From positions 868,001 through 932,000 of the forward strand of contig NZ_CP047958.1 in NCBI RefSeq assembly GCF_014304815.1: a stretch of 64,000 bases of DNA, in the 5' to 3' direction. Within the stretch, counting starts at the first letter, position 1, and each line of letters opens with the position of its first letter. The stretch comes from Synechococcus sp. MIT S9220. GTDB taxonomy: Bacteria > Cyanobacteriota > Cyanobacteriia > PCC-6307 > Cyanobiaceae. The notes below the pieces were generated by a model that made no database searches, was not told the DNA's origin, and was given only the letters and a program-made list of their open reading frames with translations. Positions 28,132 to 37,558 of the stretch are shown piece by piece. The translations under genes and the position numbers were made by a program.

Positions 28132-28620
28132 TTATTCAGTTTGATCAGTGCGGAAATCCCTACCCCTTCTGATTGATCGCGACTGCAACAGGGCATCGTC
28201 GCCGTTGGAGTAGTAACTGCTTCTGCAACCAGTGGTTGAAAATCCGCACTGGGCGTAAAACGCTCGCGCTACCGCATTCGTTGATGCCACCTCAAGGGTT
28301 GCTGATATCGCTCCGAGGGCTGTGGCCCGTTCCATCACCGCCTGCAGCACCCTCGCGCCGAATCCACAGCGCTGGTGAGTCGGATCCACTGCGACTGCTG
28401 TGATCTGCAGTTCATCGACCACCAACCATGCCGAGGCCAGGGCGATCAGACTGTGATCCTCTGCGTCGATGCCCATCACCAGTCTGCTGTTGTCTGAAAG
28501 CTCCCTCTCCCACTGCTGTTTTGTCCAGAGCCCCCTCAAAGCAATCCGGTCAAGCTGAAGGCAGCCGCTGAGGTCGTCCGGCCCCAGTCTGCGTGGCGTG
28601 ATCACCACTTCACCAACCAA
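28132..28620 (-). CDS. rimI: GNAT acetyltransferase, RimI type (ribosomal protein S18 alanine acetyltransferase)
   Basis: Acetylates the N-terminal alanine of ribosomal protein S18, or a related substrate. The GNAT core is complete: VDELQITAVAVDPTHQRCGFGARVLQAVM carries the Q/RxxGxG/A acetyl-CoA loop and FYAQCGFSTTG is the usual C-terminal motif. Length 162. RimI assignment rests on overall similarity to the S18 acetyltransferase subgroup and is less certain than the fold. It is divergent from lysA, with about 60 bases between the starts. Confidence 0.75.
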   Translation of the reverse strand: MVGEVVITPRRLGPDDLSGCLQLDRIALRGLWTKQQWERELSDNSRLVMGIDAEDHSLIALASAWLVVDELQITAVAVDPTHQRCGFGARVLQAVMERATALGAISATLEVASTNAVARAFYAQCGFSTTGCRSSYYSNGDDALLQSRSIRRGRDFRTDQTE

Positions 28621-28680
28621 AACAGCACTGCCTGGGCGACGCGCCTCCTTACATTGCCTGTCCGACCGCCTCGACGCTCC

Positions 28681-30042
28681 ATGCCACAGCCCTACGAATC
28701 AGGGTGTGACCTGAACAGCCCGAATCGCAATCTCGCGCCGATCACCGCAGAACTTGACGATCAGGGACGTCTTGCCGTTGGTGGTTGTGTTCTCAGCGAG
28801 CTGGCCGAGCGTTATGGAACACCTTTATATGTGCTGGATGAAGCCAGCATCCGCAAGGCCTGTCAGGCCTATCGCGATGCCCTGAAGCGTCATTATCCAG
28901 GTCCCTCACTGGCGATCTATGCCTCGAAGGCCAACAGTTCAATGGCTCTGACGGCTCTTGTGGCGTCGGAGGGTCTGGGGCTTGATGCCGTCTCGGCGGG
29001 TGAATTGATGACGGCGCTCGACGGCGGCATGCCTGCTGAACGGATGGTGCTGCATGGCAATAACAAGTCGGTCGAAGAGCTTGAGTTGGCCTATCGCCAC
29101 GACGTGATGGTGGTTGCGGACAACCAGCACGACCTGGATTGCCTGCAGACGATTGTTCCGGAAGGAGGGCGGCCTGTACGGCTCATGCTTCGCTTCACCC
29201 CTGGCATTGAGTGCCATACCCACGAGTACATCCGCACCGGCCACCTCGACAGCAAATTCGGCTTTGATCCTGATCAGCTCGAGCCCGTGCTCCGCAAGCT
29301 TCAGGGATGTTCCTGGGCGAGGGTTGAAGGCCTGCATGCCCATATTGGTTCACAGATTTTCGAGCTCGAGCCCCACCGCGACCTGGCTGCTGTCATGGCG
29401 GATGCCCTGCGTTTGGCCCTTGAGCTCGGCCATCCCGTTCGGGATCTCAATGTTGGTGGTGGCCTGGGAATCCGTTACGTGGAAAGTGACGATCCGCCGT
29501 CGATCGATGCCTGGGTGAAAGTGGTGGCTGAAGCCGTCGTGGCGGCCTGCAGAGAGCGAGATCTTGCGTTGCCGCGTTTGCTGTGCGAGCCAGGGCGATC
29601 GCTGGTTGCGACTTCAGGTGTGACTGTTTACACCGTCGGCTCCCGCAAGGTGGTACCGGGGATCCGTACTTATCTCTCTGTTGATGGGGGTATGAGCGAC
29701 AACCCGAGGCCAATCACCTATCAATCCCTTTACACCACTTGTCTGGCGGACCGCCCTCTTGCAGACGCTGAAGAGACCGTGACTCTCGCGGGCAAACATT
29801 GTGAGTCGGGAGATGTGCTACTCAAGGATCTTTCCTTCCCCAGCTGCAGCAGCGGTGAAATCCTGGCGGTCTTTGCCACCGGGGCCTACAACGCGTCGAT
29901 GAGTTCCAACTACAACCGCATTCCAAGACCAGCTGCGGTGCTGGTGCATGCAGGAGATGCTGAGCTGGTTCAGCGTCGAGAGCAGCCGGAAGATCTGCTG
30001 CGTTACGACCTGATGCCTGAACGGTTGCGCTCTGTAAACTGA
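28681..30042 (+). CDS. lysA: Diaminopimelate decarboxylase
   Basis: Last step of lysine synthesis: removes CO2 from meso-diaminopimelate. PLP-dependent fold-type III enzyme. The PLP lysine is in AIYASKANS, near residue 83. GLHAHIGSQIF and the Gly-rich phosphate-binding motif NVGGGLGIRY follow, then LLCEPGRSLVATSG and the C-terminal CESGDVL and GAYNASMSSNYN. ATG at 28681 (MPQPYESG) is chosen; a further in-frame ATG at 28654 adds nine residues without support. It heads the rightward operon that continues with dacA, 24 bases later. Confidence 0.94.
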   Translation: MPQPYESGCDLNSPNRNLAPITAELDDQGRLAVGGCVLSELAERYGTPLYVLDEASIRKACQAYRDALKRHYPGPSLAIYASKANSSMALTALVASEGLGLDAVSAGELMTALDGGMPAERMVLHGNNKSVEELELAYRHDVMVVADNQHDLDCLQTIVPEGGRPVRLMLRFTPGIECHTHEYIRTGHLDSKFGFDPDQLEPVLRKLQGCSWARVEGLHAHIGSQIFELEPHRDLAAVMADALRLALELGHPVRDLNVGGGLGIRYVESDDPPSIDAWVKVVAEAVVAACRERDLALPRLLCEPGRSLVATSGVTVYTVGSRKVVPGIRTYLSVDGGMSDNPRPITYQSLYTTCLADRPLADAEETVTLAGKHCESGDVLLKDLSFPSCSSGEILAVFATGAYNASMSSNYNRIPRPAAVLVHAGDAELVQRREQPEDLLRYDLMPERLRSVN

Positions 30043-30066
30043 AGACACCAAAGGGCGAAGGAGAAG

Positions 30067-30903
30067 GTGTTGGAGGTGTTGCAACTGCGCCTTCTTCTCG
30101 ACGTTCTCTGCGCTTCTCTCCTCGGCTTTCTGCTCTTCACCAGGGTCAATGAGCAACGCACGCTCTGGCTGTTGCGTGGATACCTCTTACTTGTGGCGCT
30201 TGCTTGGTTCGTCAAGCGCTTTTTCAATCTTCCGCTCACCTCAACGCTGATAGATGCGTTGGTTCTGGCCTGCTCACTGTCGCTGGCCATCCTTTGGCAA
30301 GGAGAGTTGCGTCGGTTGATGGAACTGCTCGGCACGGGCCGTCTTGCTGTGTTGCTGGGGAATCCCCAAAGCAAAATGAGGGCGACTGCCAGCACTGTTG
30401 CTCAGCTCACTGACGCGGCAGGCCGTCTCTCCAAGAGTCGTCGTGGAGCCCTGATCGTTGTCGATCTCGGCAGTGATCTGAGACCGGAAGACTTCCTCAA
30501 TCCGGGCATCACCATTGATGCCCAGCTGAGCAGCGAACTGCTGCTGAATTTGTTCGCTTCCGATACGCCTCTTCACGACGGTGCCGTCGTGATTAAGGGC
30601 AGCCGCATCATCTCCGCGGGGGTGATTCTGCCGTTGTCACGGCAGGGCATCAGTCGCTACGGCACCCGTCATCTGGCCGCTCTGGGGATCACTGAACGCT
30701 TTGATCGCTGCATCTGCGTGGTGATTTCCGAGGAGACCGGAACCCTCTCACTGGCCAACCAGGGACGCCTTGAACGTCCGATCACCAGTTCACGCTTGCA
30801 GGATCTGCTCACCGAGTTGATTGCCGCGTCTGTGTCGACCGCGCCTGTGAAATCACCATCTCCGCGTAGCGTGAGCTCAGGCACTCAGGATTCCTTGCCT
30901 TGA
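30067..30903 (+). CDS. dacA: Diadenylate cyclase (CdaA/DacA type)
   Basis: Makes cyclic di-AMP from two ATP; c-di-AMP regulates potassium and osmotic balance in other bacteria. The N-terminus has about three hydrophobic segments ([46 protein letters not shown]). The DAC domain carries the catalytic [13 protein letters not shown] with the DGA motif and [14 protein letters not shown] with the RHR-like motif; a C-terminal Ser/Pro-rich tail follows. GTG at 30067 (product [13 protein letters not shown]) fits the family start. uppS begins 4 bases before its stop. No CdaR-like regulatory gene is visible nearby. Confidence 0.92.
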   Translation: MLEVLQLRLLLDVLCASLLGFLLFTRVNEQRTLWLLRGYLLLVALAWFVKRFFNLPLTSTLIDALVLACSLSLAILWQGELRRLMELLGTGRLAVLLGNPQSKMRATASTVAQLTDAAGRLSKSRRGALIVVDLGSDLRPEDFLNPGITIDAQLSSELLLNLFASDTPLHDGAVVIKGSRIISAGVILPLSRQGISRYGTRHLAALGITERFDRCICVVISEETGTLSLANQGRLERPITSSRLQDLLTELIAASVSTAPVKSPSPRSVSSGTQDSLP

Positions 30904-31697
30904 GCCAACGACTGGCCGTCAGTACTGATCAAGCTGCACCGCGGTGCTGTCCTGAAGCACTGGATCCACGCAGGATGCCTGGCCATATCGCCGTGATCAT
31001 GGACGGCAACGGACGCTGGGCCAAAGCTCGTGGCCTGCCACGGGTCATGGGCCATAGAGCCGGTGTCGAGGCGCTCAAATCCACCCTCCGGCATTGCAGC
31101 GACTGGGGGGTTGAAGCACTCACCGCCTATGCCTTCTCCACCGAGAACTGGTCTCGGCCAGGGGACGAGGTGAATTTTTTGATGACTCTGTTTGAAAGCG
31201 TTCTGCAGAGAGAACTGCAGGCGCTTGAGCAGGAACAGGTGCGAATTCGCTTCCTTGGAGACCTGGACGCATTGCCGGTCAAGCTCCAGGCACTGATCGC
31301 TGAAGCCACGCAGCGGACATCCGGAAACAGCGGCATTCACTTCAACGTCTGCACCAATTACGGAGGTCGTCGTGAGTTGGTGCGTGCCAGTCAGCGTCTG
31401 GCGGAGCGCGTTGCTCGTGGAGAGCTGGAGCCATCGCAAATCGATGAAAATGCCCTGGCCGCAGAGTTGTTCACGGCGGGCGAGCCTGATCCGGATCTGC
31501 TGATTCGGACCAGTGGCGAGCGGCGGATCAGCAATTTCCTGCTTTGGCAGCTGGCCTATGCCGAGATTCATGTCACCGATCTTTGCTGGCCGGATTTCGA
31601 TGCTGAGGCTCTCCAGCTCGCACTGAAGGATTACCAGAGCCGTCAGCGACGTTTTGGTGGGCTTCAGTCCATGGAGCCCCACGCTCTGGGATCCTGA
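30900..31697 (+). CDS. uppS: Undecaprenyl pyrophosphate synthase (cis-prenyltransferase)
   Basis: Extends farnesyl diphosphate with isopentenyl diphosphate to the C55 lipid carrier used for peptidoglycan and O-antigen. The catalytic Asp is in [11 protein letters not shown] (about residue 35). [18 protein letters not shown] and [19 protein letters not shown] are the other conserved blocks of the family. Length 265. TTG at 30900 overlaps the dacA stop by 4 bases (TTGA), evidence of translational coupling; ATG at 30975 ([13 protein letters not shown]) is an alternative. bioB follows 11 bases later. Confidence 0.94.
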   Translation: MSQRLAVSTDQAAPRCCPEALDPRRMPGHIAVIMDGNGRWAKARGLPRVMGHRAGVEALKSTLRHCSDWGVEALTAYAFSTENWSRPGDEVNFLMTLFESVLQRELQALEQEQVRIRFLGDLDALPVKLQALIAEATQRTSGNSGIHFNVCTNYGGRRELVRASQRLAERVARGELEPSQIDENALAAELFTAGEPDPDLLIRTSGERRISNFLLWQLAYAEIHVTDLCWPDFDAEALQLALKDYQSRQRRFGGLQSMEPHALGS

Positions 31698-31708
31698 GTG
31701 CAGCAGCA

Positions 31709-32734
31709 ATGGTGGCTGGTTCAATGACGGACACGGTGGACCTACGCCACGACTGGACGCTTGAGGAGATCCAAGCCCTGCTTGACCTACCTCTGATGGA
31801 TTTGCTCTGGCGCGCCCAAAGCGTGCACCGGGCGGCCAATCCTGGGTACCGGGTTCAGCTGGCGTCTTTGTTGAGCGTCAAGACCGGTGGTTGCGAGGAG
31901 GACTGTGCCTACTGCTCCCAGTCGATGTACAACAGCAGTGATGTGGGTGGTCAGGCCGACCTGGAGGTGAAGGCGGTCCTGGACAGGGCACGTGCAGCGG
32001 CCGCTGCCGGTGCCGATCGCTTTTGCATGGGCTGGGCGTGGAGGGAGATCCGTGAAGGACCTGCCTTTGAGTCGATGCTGAGGATGGTTCGAGGGGTGCG
32101 TGAGCTGGGTCTTGAAGCCTGTGTCACTGCAGGAATGCTCACTGATACGCAGGCGGAGCGTCTGGCCGAAGCAGGACTCACGGCCTACAACCACAACCTC
32201 GACACCAGTCCGGAGCATTACGACCGGATCATCACCACCCGAACCTATGAGGAGAGGCTGGAAACACTGCAACGCGTGCGTCGTGCCGGAGTGACGCTCT
32301 GCTGCGGTGGAATCATAGGCATGGGCGAAACGCTTCGCGACCGTGCCTCGATGCTGCGGGTTCTGGCCTGCATTGACCCACACCCGGAAAGTGTCCCGAT
32401 CAATGGTTTGGTGGCTGTCGAGGGAACACCCCTGGAAGGTTTGCCCACCGTTGATCCGCTTGAGTTGGTCCGGATGGTGGCCGTTGCCAGAATCCTGATG
32501 CCGTTCAGCCGTGTGCGACTGAGCGCTGGTCGAGAAGAACTCAATCGGGAAGCTCAGATCCTCTGCCTTCAAGCCGGTGCGGATTCGATTTTTTACGGTG
32601 ATACCTTGCTGACAACGGGTAACCCTGCTGTGGATGCCGACCGGGCTCTGCTGGAAGCTGCCGGGGTTCAGGCCAGCTGGCAGGAACAGGAGGCACTCGA
32701 GCAGCAGCCAGAACAGGAGACAGCAGTGGCATGA
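31709..32734 (+). CDS. bioB: Biotin synthase
   Basis: Radical SAM enzyme that inserts sulfur into dethiobiotin. The iron-sulfur cluster Cys triad is [11 protein letters not shown], at about residues 62, 66 and 69. [41 protein letters not shown] and the Arg in [13 protein letters not shown] are further BioB signatures. Length 341; the C-terminal 25 residues are a Glu/Gln-rich tail without family counterpart. ATG codons at 31709 and 31724 are both possible starts. The stop is shared with the trhO start (ATGA). Confidence 0.95.
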   Translation: MVAGSMTDTVDLRHDWTLEEIQALLDLPLMDLLWRAQSVHRAANPGYRVQLASLLSVKTGGCEEDCAYCSQSMYNSSDVGGQADLEVKAVLDRARAAAAAGADRFCMGWAWREIREGPAFESMLRMVRGVRELGLEACVTAGMLTDTQAERLAEAGLTAYNHNLDTSPEHYDRIITTRTYEERLETLQRVRRAGVTLCCGGIIGMGETLRDRASMLRVLACIDPHPESVPINGLVAVEGTPLEGLPTVDPLELVRMVAVARILMPFSRVRLSAGREELNREAQILCLQAGADSIFYGDTLLTTGNPAVDADRALLEAAGVQASWQEQEALEQQPEQETAVA

Positions 32735-33711
32735 CGGCGGCGCAAGCCGACAGCCCATCGTTTCTTGTGGCAGCGTTTTACGCCTTCACATCGCTTTCAC
32801 CTGCTGTATTGGAGTCGTTGCTGACAGATCTATCTGAACTGGCCTGTCGCGAACAGGTTGTTGGTTCTGTGTTGCTGGCACCAGAAGGTGTGAATGGCAC
32901 GATCAGCGGACCCGACCAGGGCGTGACCGCAATCCTGGAGTGCTTGCGCAGCAGGATCACACTTGGGGATGCCCATTTCGAGCGCCTTCAGGTGAAGCGG
33001 AGCCGATGTAGCCGACAGGCGTTCCGTCGTTTCAAGGCTCGTCGCAAGCGCGAGATTGTGAGCCTGGGACAGCCTTGTGCTGATCCCCGCCGCAATGTTG
33101 GGACCTACGTGGACCCTCGCAATTGGAATGCGCTGGTGGATGACCCCGACACGCTGGTCATCGACACCCGCAATGCCTATGAGGTGGCAGTCGGCAGTTT
33201 TGTGGGTTCTCTGGATCCAGCAACTGACAGTTTCCGGGATTTTCCTGACTGGGTGGAACAACATCTCCGCCCTCTGGTTGAGCGCACGTCTCCGGCGCGC
33301 ATCGCCATGTTCTGTACCGGTGGAATTCGTTGTGAGAAGGCCAGCAGCTTTCTGCAACAGCGGGGATTCCCCGAGGTTCATCATCTTCAGGGCGGCATTC
33401 TCAACTATCTGGAGCAGGTGCCTGAAGAGCAAAGCCGCTGGGAGGGTGAGTGTTTCGTGTTTGATCAGCGAGTCGCCCTCAACCATCAGCTCGAGCCTGG
33501 CCAGCACAGCTTGTGCCATGCCTGCGGTCTGCCTCTGACGCCGGAACAGAGGCAACTGGAGAGTTACATCCCCGGGGTGCAGTGTCTGCAGTGCAGGGAT
33601 CGTTTTACCGATGACGACAGGGCACGCTTCGCGATGCGGCAGAGCCAGCTCAGACAAGGCGTCCTCTCGCAATCCTCCGGCTGGCAATCAAGGCCCGACA
33701 CTCACGGATGA
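32731..33711 (+). CDS. trhO: tRNA uridine 5-hydroxylase TrhO (rhodanese-like)
   Basis: Oxygen-dependent hydroxylation of the wobble uridine in tRNA. The N-terminal acylphosphatase-like region ([15 protein letters not shown]) precedes a rhodanese domain with [13 protein letters not shown] and the active-site loop [14 protein letters not shown], whose first Cys is near residue 195. The C-terminal part has a Cys-rich zinc-finger-like region ([18 protein letters not shown]), usual in the long bacterial form. The gene overlaps bioB and the GST-DUF952 gene by ATGA, so it is embedded in the operon. The older family name is YceA/UPF0176. Confidence 0.9.
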   Translation: MTAAQADSPSFLVAAFYAFTSLSPAVLESLLTDLSELACREQVVGSVLLAPEGVNGTISGPDQGVTAILECLRSRITLGDAHFERLQVKRSRCSRQAFRRFKARRKREIVSLGQPCADPRRNVGTYVDPRNWNALVDDPDTLVIDTRNAYEVAVGSFVGSLDPATDSFRDFPDWVEQHLRPLVERTSPARIAMFCTGGIRCEKASSFLQQRGFPEVHHLQGGILNYLEQVPEEQSRWEGECFVFDQRVALNHQLEPGQHSLCHACGLPLTPEQRQLESYIPGVQCLQCRDRFTDDDRARFAMRQSQLRQGVLSQSSGWQSRPDTHG

Positions 33712-34712
33712 GCGCAGCACGGCCTGTTCTTTACAGCTTTCGTCGCTGTCCCTATGCGATGCGCGCACGCTGGGCTTTGTTGCAGGCAGGCCAGCTTGTC
33801 CAATGGAGGGAAATTGAACTCAAGGACAAACCAGCGCCGATGCTTGAGGCATCTCCAAAAGCAACGGTGCCAGTTTTGGTTCTCGCTGATGGCACGGTGA
33901 TCGATGAAAGTCTTGCGGTGATGCACTGGGCACTCAAGCAGGCTGATCCGTGCGATCTCCGCCGGCAGCGTTCTGGCAAAACGCAGGACAGCATCCAGCA
34001 GCTGATTGAGCTCAACGACACGACCTTTAAACACCATCTCGACCGTTTCAAATACACCGACCGATATCCGGGGCAGTCGAAACAAGACCATCAACAGCAG
34101 GGGTTGGAGGTGTTGCGGAGTTGGTCGGATCAGATCGCTGACTGTGGAGGCTGGCTTGTGGATGCCAGCTGTTCCCTCGCTGATGTCGCACTGTGGCCGT
34201 TTGTGCGTCAGTGGCGCATTGCTGATCCTGAGGGATTTGACGCTGATCAATCCCTGCAGCCGCTGCATGGTTGGTTAAGGCGTTTTCTGCAAGATCCTGA
34301 TTTTGAGCGCCTCATGCAGAGGGCTGATCCCTGGCATCCCGGGGGACTTCAGCCCCTGTTTCCCGCTGATGCTGTCGACGTTCCAGCTGACCAACCCTTG
34401 TTTCATCTGGCGCTCGCTGAGGACTGGAAAGCTGCAAGGCTGTCGGGTCAGTACGACATGTCCACCCGAGGACTGCGACTTGACCAGGTGGGATTCATTC
34501 ATCTGTCTTGGCGTGAACAGGTGGCTGCCACCTTTGAGCGCTTCTATGCGGATGCGGAGTCTGTGGTCTTGCTCACGATTGATGCGGCGCTGCTGACCGC
34601 CCCTCTGCGTGCCGATGCGATTCCAAGCGGGGAGTTGTTTCCGCACCTTTATGGGCCATTGCCGATTGAGGCTGTTGTCGATGCGGCTCCATACCTCGAT
34701 TCGGAGCGGTGA
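33708..34712 (+). CDS. Glutathione S-transferase-like domain fused to DUF952
   Basis: A two-domain protein. Residues 1-200 form a GST fold: a thioredoxin-like N-terminal domain (SFRRCPYAMRARWALLQAGQ, with a Cys at 14; TVPVLVLADGTVIDESLAVM as the cis-Pro and Glu/Ser glutathione region) and an all-helical C-terminal domain. After a linker at about 205-220, residues 225-330 match DUF952 (LFHLALAEDWKAARLSGQY, VGFIHLSWREQVAATFERFY, GELFPHLYGPLPIEAV). DUF952 is usually a stand-alone small protein. Substrate and role are unknown. It overlaps trhO and the next gene by 4 bases each. Confidence 0.85.
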   Translation: MSAARPVLYSFRRCPYAMRARWALLQAGQLVQWREIELKDKPAPMLEASPKATVPVLVLADGTVIDESLAVMHWALKQADPCDLRRQRSGKTQDSIQQLIELNDTTFKHHLDRFKYTDRYPGQSKQDHQQQGLEVLRSWSDQIADCGGWLVDASCSLADVALWPFVRQWRIADPEGFDADQSLQPLHGWLRRFLQDPDFERLMQRADPWHPGGLQPLFPADAVDVPADQPLFHLALAEDWKAARLSGQYDMSTRGLRLDQVGFIHLSWREQVAATFERFYADAESVVLLTIDAALLTAPLRADAIPSGELFPHLYGPLPIEAVVDAAPYLDSER

Positions 34713-35206
34713 TGCTGGATCAATTGGAAATGGAGGCCCGTCAACGGGGCCTACTGCTGAGACTTCAAGTCGGCCGCCCTCTGGGGCTGTGGAGTCTGCG
34801 GCTTGTGGTGGCTCGTTCACAGTCGGAACGACTGCAGCTTCTCGGTGAGATGAAAGCCTGGGCTTACAGCGGTCCCCGTGGATTGCAACTGGATACGATG
34901 CGCGTGCTGCCGGCTGCTCCTGCAGGTTGCGGTGATCTCATCTGGGCGGGGACCATGGCCTGGGCGGTTGAGGCAACCCCTTGCCGACAGGCAAGGCTGC
35001 TGGCCATTCGTGATGACGAACGACAGCATCAACGGCTTGTGCGTTATTTCAGGTGTCGTGGGTTTGAATCCGTGCGCGAGGTGCAGGCCGCTCTCTGGGA
35101 TCTGCCGCTGCGCATGGTCTGGGGCGGTGCCGGAGCACTGATGCTTGGAGACTGCGATCAGGTGCGGGACAGGGCTCTGACGCGTTGGCGTCAGTCCGCT
35201 GCGTGA
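34709..35206 (+). CDS. GNAT-like hypothetical protein, 165 aa
   Basis: Function unknown. The sequence has features of a degenerate acetyltransferase fold: a strand-rich middle ([26 protein letters not shown], where the Arg/Gln-rich turn may replace the acetyl-CoA loop and RCRGF resembles the final GNAT motif) and conserved Trp/Gly ([12 protein letters not shown]). I would not call an enzyme activity. It starts with GTG at 34709, overlapping the previous stop, and ends 15 bases into the convergent lipA 3' region. It is the last gene of the operon that begins with lysA. Confidence 0.65.
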   Translation: MMLDQLEMEARQRGLLLRLQVGRPLGLWSLRLVVARSQSERLQLLGEMKAWAYSGPRGLQLDTMRVLPAAPAGCGDLIWAGTMAWAVEATPCRQARLLAIRDDERQHQRLVRYFRCRGFESVREVQAALWDLPLRMVWGGAGALMLGDCDQVRDRALTRWRQSAA

Positions 35207-36183
35207 TAGCTGCTGCGCACTAGAGGCCCACTCCTCACCACAGCGAAGCCGAGCTCGCGAGCAACGGATCCCAGATCTTCGAATTCATCGGGATGCCAGT
35301 AGCGGGCGACAGGAATGTGGGCCAGCGATGGGCGCAGGTATTGCCCGATGGTGAGCCGCTGGCAATCAACGGCACGCAGGTCGCGCATGGTTTCGATGAC
35401 TTCATCCCTGCTTTCTCCCAGCCCCAGCATCAGGCCGCTCTTGGTTGGAATCTTCGGTGCCAGTGTTCGCGCGGCGGCCAGCAGGCCAAGCGATCGCTCA
35501 TAGGTGGCTCCCCTGCGAACCTCCCGCTGTAGGCGTTTGACGGTTTCGAGGTTGTGGTTGAAACACACCGGCGCAGCTTTCAGTACTGTCGACAACCGCT
35601 CACGTTGAGCGGTGACGGCTCGCCGTGAGTCGGCGTGCCCGCCCCAGAAATCCGGAGTTAACACCTCGATGGCGATCAAGGGATTTCTGGCCCTGATTGC
35701 AGTCATGGCAGAGGTGAACAGGCAGGCCCCATGGTCATCGAGGTCATCGCGTGCAACGGCGGTGAGCACGACGTATCGCAGCCCCATGGCTTCCACGGCA
35801 TCGGCAACTTTCTCCGCTTCGAGCGGGTTGACGGCCTGCGCGCGACCTTTTTCCACCTGGCAGAACGCGCAGCTGCGCGTGCAGATCGACCCCCCCAGCA
35901 GGAATGTGGCGGTGCCGGCGGCGTAGCACTCCCCTCTGTTCGGGCAGCGCCCTTCCTCGCAGATGGTGTGAAGGGCATTGGACTTCACCAGCCCCTGAAC
36001 CCGTTCGATCGCAGAGGCCTCTCCCAGGGGGCGACGCAGCCACTCTGGTAACCGCTCGTGCGGCTGGATGGAGGAAAAGCGGCTGGTCTTGCGCACGCCG
36101 ATGAACGGGTCTTCTTTCAGGGTGGCTCCATTTCCAGAAAGGGAGAACCTGATGGCCGACTCCACACCCGTCATCGATCGCAT
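35191..36183 (-). CDS. lipA: Lipoyl synthase
   Basis: Radical SAM enzyme that adds two sulfurs to octanoyl groups on lipoyl domains. The auxiliary cluster Cys motif is [12 protein letters not shown] and the radical SAM motif CTRSCAFC follows at once. [32 protein letters not shown] and the C-terminal RSSYHAAD are all characteristic; the serine in RSSYHA is the fourth ligand of the auxiliary cluster. Length 330. The first 35 residues are unconserved, so translation may begin later. It lies 21 bases downstream of recR on the same strand. Confidence 0.95.
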   Translation of the reverse strand: MRSMTGVESAIRFSLSGNGATLKEDPFIGVRKTSRFSSIQPHERLPEWLRRPLGEASAIERVQGLVKSNALHTICEEGRCPNRGECYAAGTATFLLGGSICTRSCAFCQVEKGRAQAVNPLEAEKVADAVEAMGLRYVVLTAVARDDLDDHGACLFTSAMTAIRARNPLIAIEVLTPDFWGGHADSRRAVTAQRERLSTVLKAAPVCFNHNLETVKRLQREVRRGATYERSLGLLAAARTLAPKIPTKSGLMLGLGESRDEVIETMRDLRAVDCQRLTIGQYLRPSLAHIPVARYWHPDEFEDLGSVARELGFAVVRSGPLVRSSYHAAD

Positions 36184-36204
36184 CGCCGCAGTCAGCAGCG
36201 CAGA

Positions 36205-36828
36205 TCAGTCCACGTCGCGTCGACCCTCAAGTGCACGGCTGAGAGTCACATCGTCGGCGTACTCAAGTTCACTGCCCACCGGGAGTCCGTAGGCAATCCG
36301 GCTGACCCTTGTGAACGGTTTGAGCAACCTGGCCACGTAGAGGCTTGTGGTGTCGCCTTCCACGCTGGGGGTGAGAGCCAGAATCACCTCTTCCACGTCG
36401 TCGGCGGCCACTCGCTTGACCAGGCTGCTGATCTGCAGCAGATCGGGCCCGATTCCATCCATGGGAGAGATCAGCCCTCCCAGCACGTGATATCGGCCGC
36501 TGAATTCCCGGGTTCGTTCGAGAGCGAGCAGATCGCGTGAATCAGCAACCACGCAAATCTGGCCGTTGGAACGTTCTTCGTTGCGGCAGATTTCACAGAC
36601 GGGATCAGCGCTGAGGTGAAAGCACGTCTGGCATTGCCCGACCTGGGTGCGTGCGGCCAGCAGGGCATCCGCGAAACTGCGGATCTGCTCTTCCGGTTGC
36701 CTGAGCAGATGCAGGGCAAGTCGCTGCGCCGTGCGGGGTCCAATCCCCGGAAGTCGCTCGAACTGGTCGATCAGACGAGCTAGGGGTCGGGTGAATCCGC
36801 TCAGAACACTGAGGCAAGTGGCGAAAAT
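36205..36828 (-). CDS. recR: Recombination protein RecR, with no canonical start codon
   Basis: Works with RecF/RecO in loading RecA at gaps. The N-terminal helix-hairpin-helix is [18 protein letters not shown], the four-Cys zinc finger is CQTCFHL followed by CEICRNEE, and the Toprim domain starts at [14 protein letters not shown] and includes [17 protein letters not shown]. In frame there is no ATG, GTG or TTG between the upstream TAG (36829-36831) and the GTG codon at 36552, which lies in the Toprim domain and would give a 115-residue fragment lacking the HhH and zinc finger. The conserved protein therefore needs a non-standard start, probably ATT at 36828, or the CTG codons just inside. 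Coordinates use ATT and give 207 residues. Confidence 0.85.
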   Translation of the reverse strand: MFATCLSVLSGFTRPLARLIDQFERLPGIGPRTAQRLALHLLRQPEEQIRSFADALLAARTQVGQCQTCFHLSADPVCEICRNEERSNGQICVVADSRDLLALERTREFSGRYHVLGGLISPMDGIGPDLLQISSLVKRVAADDVEEVILALTPSVEGDTTSLYVARLLKPFTRVSRIAYGLPVGSELEYADDVTLSRALEGRRDVD

Positions 36829-36891
36829 CTAAGCAGGGGATGGTGCGGGCAGAATGGCGGGCATCCGGTCAACTTCAATTCAAGTTCTTCA

Positions 36892-37446
36892 ATGGGCTCA
36901 TTGCTGCGTCAACCACTCCGGTCACTGCTCGTTCTGCTTTGTGTGCTGATGCTCAGCGCCTGCGGCGGAGCCAGCGCCGGCCTCAACTCCTTCAAGAGTC
37001 CCGATGGCCGTTATGCCTTCCTTTACCCCACCGGCTGGACGCGGGTTGCGGTGACCGGTGGGCCCGCTGTGGTGTTTCACGACCTGATCCACAGTGATGA
37101 GACGGTGAGTCTGGTGGTCTCTGAGGTCGACGCTGATGATGACCTTGAGACTCTCGGCAGTGCGGTGGCCGTCGGCGAACGGTTGCGGCGTGAGGTGATC
37201 GCTCCTGATGGCAGTGGGCGGAATGCTGAGCTGATTGAAGCCCGTGAGCGTGATTCCGATGGTCATGTCTTCTACGACCTGGAATATGCCGTGCACCTCG
37301 AGGACCGCGATCGCCACGAGCTGGCCACAGTGGTGGTCGACCGCGGTCGCCTTTACACCCTGGCGACCAGCACCAATGAAGATCGCTGGTCGAAGGTTCA
37401 GGGATTGTTCGAATCCGTGATCAGTTCGTTCACGCTGTTGATCTGA
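36892..37446 (+). CDS. psbP: PsbP-like photosystem II lipoprotein (CyanoP)
   Basis: Extrinsic lumenal protein that helps photosystem II assembly. The N-terminus is a lipoprotein signal with lipobox LSAC at Cys 24. The mature part matches the PsbP family: SPDGRYAFLYPTGWTRV, VVFHDLIHSDETVSLVVSEV, and the C-terminal YTLATSTNEDRWSKVQGLFESVISSF. Length 184. It is divergent from recR, with 63 bases between the proposed starts. The thylakoid lumen location is family inference. Confidence 0.92.
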   Translation: MGSLLRQPLRSLLVLLCVLMLSACGGASAGLNSFKSPDGRYAFLYPTGWTRVAVTGGPAVVFHDLIHSDETVSLVVSEVDADDDLETLGSAVAVGERLRREVIAPDGSGRNAELIEARERDSDGHVFYDLEYAVHLEDRDRHELATVVVDRGRLYTLATSTNEDRWSKVQGLFESVISSFTLLI

Positions 37447-37558
37447 GGTCCTGCAATTCTCTTTCATTCCTTGTTCTTCAAGTATGTGGCTATCTGACGA
37501 GTCCTAACTGGCTTCAATCTTTTTGAACGCCCAGTATCTTCTCCTTGATTTTTAAAAG

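Noticed and set aside
31787-32758. 323-aa open frame opposite bioB
   Set aside because: Shadow of the codon pattern of bioB; no family features.
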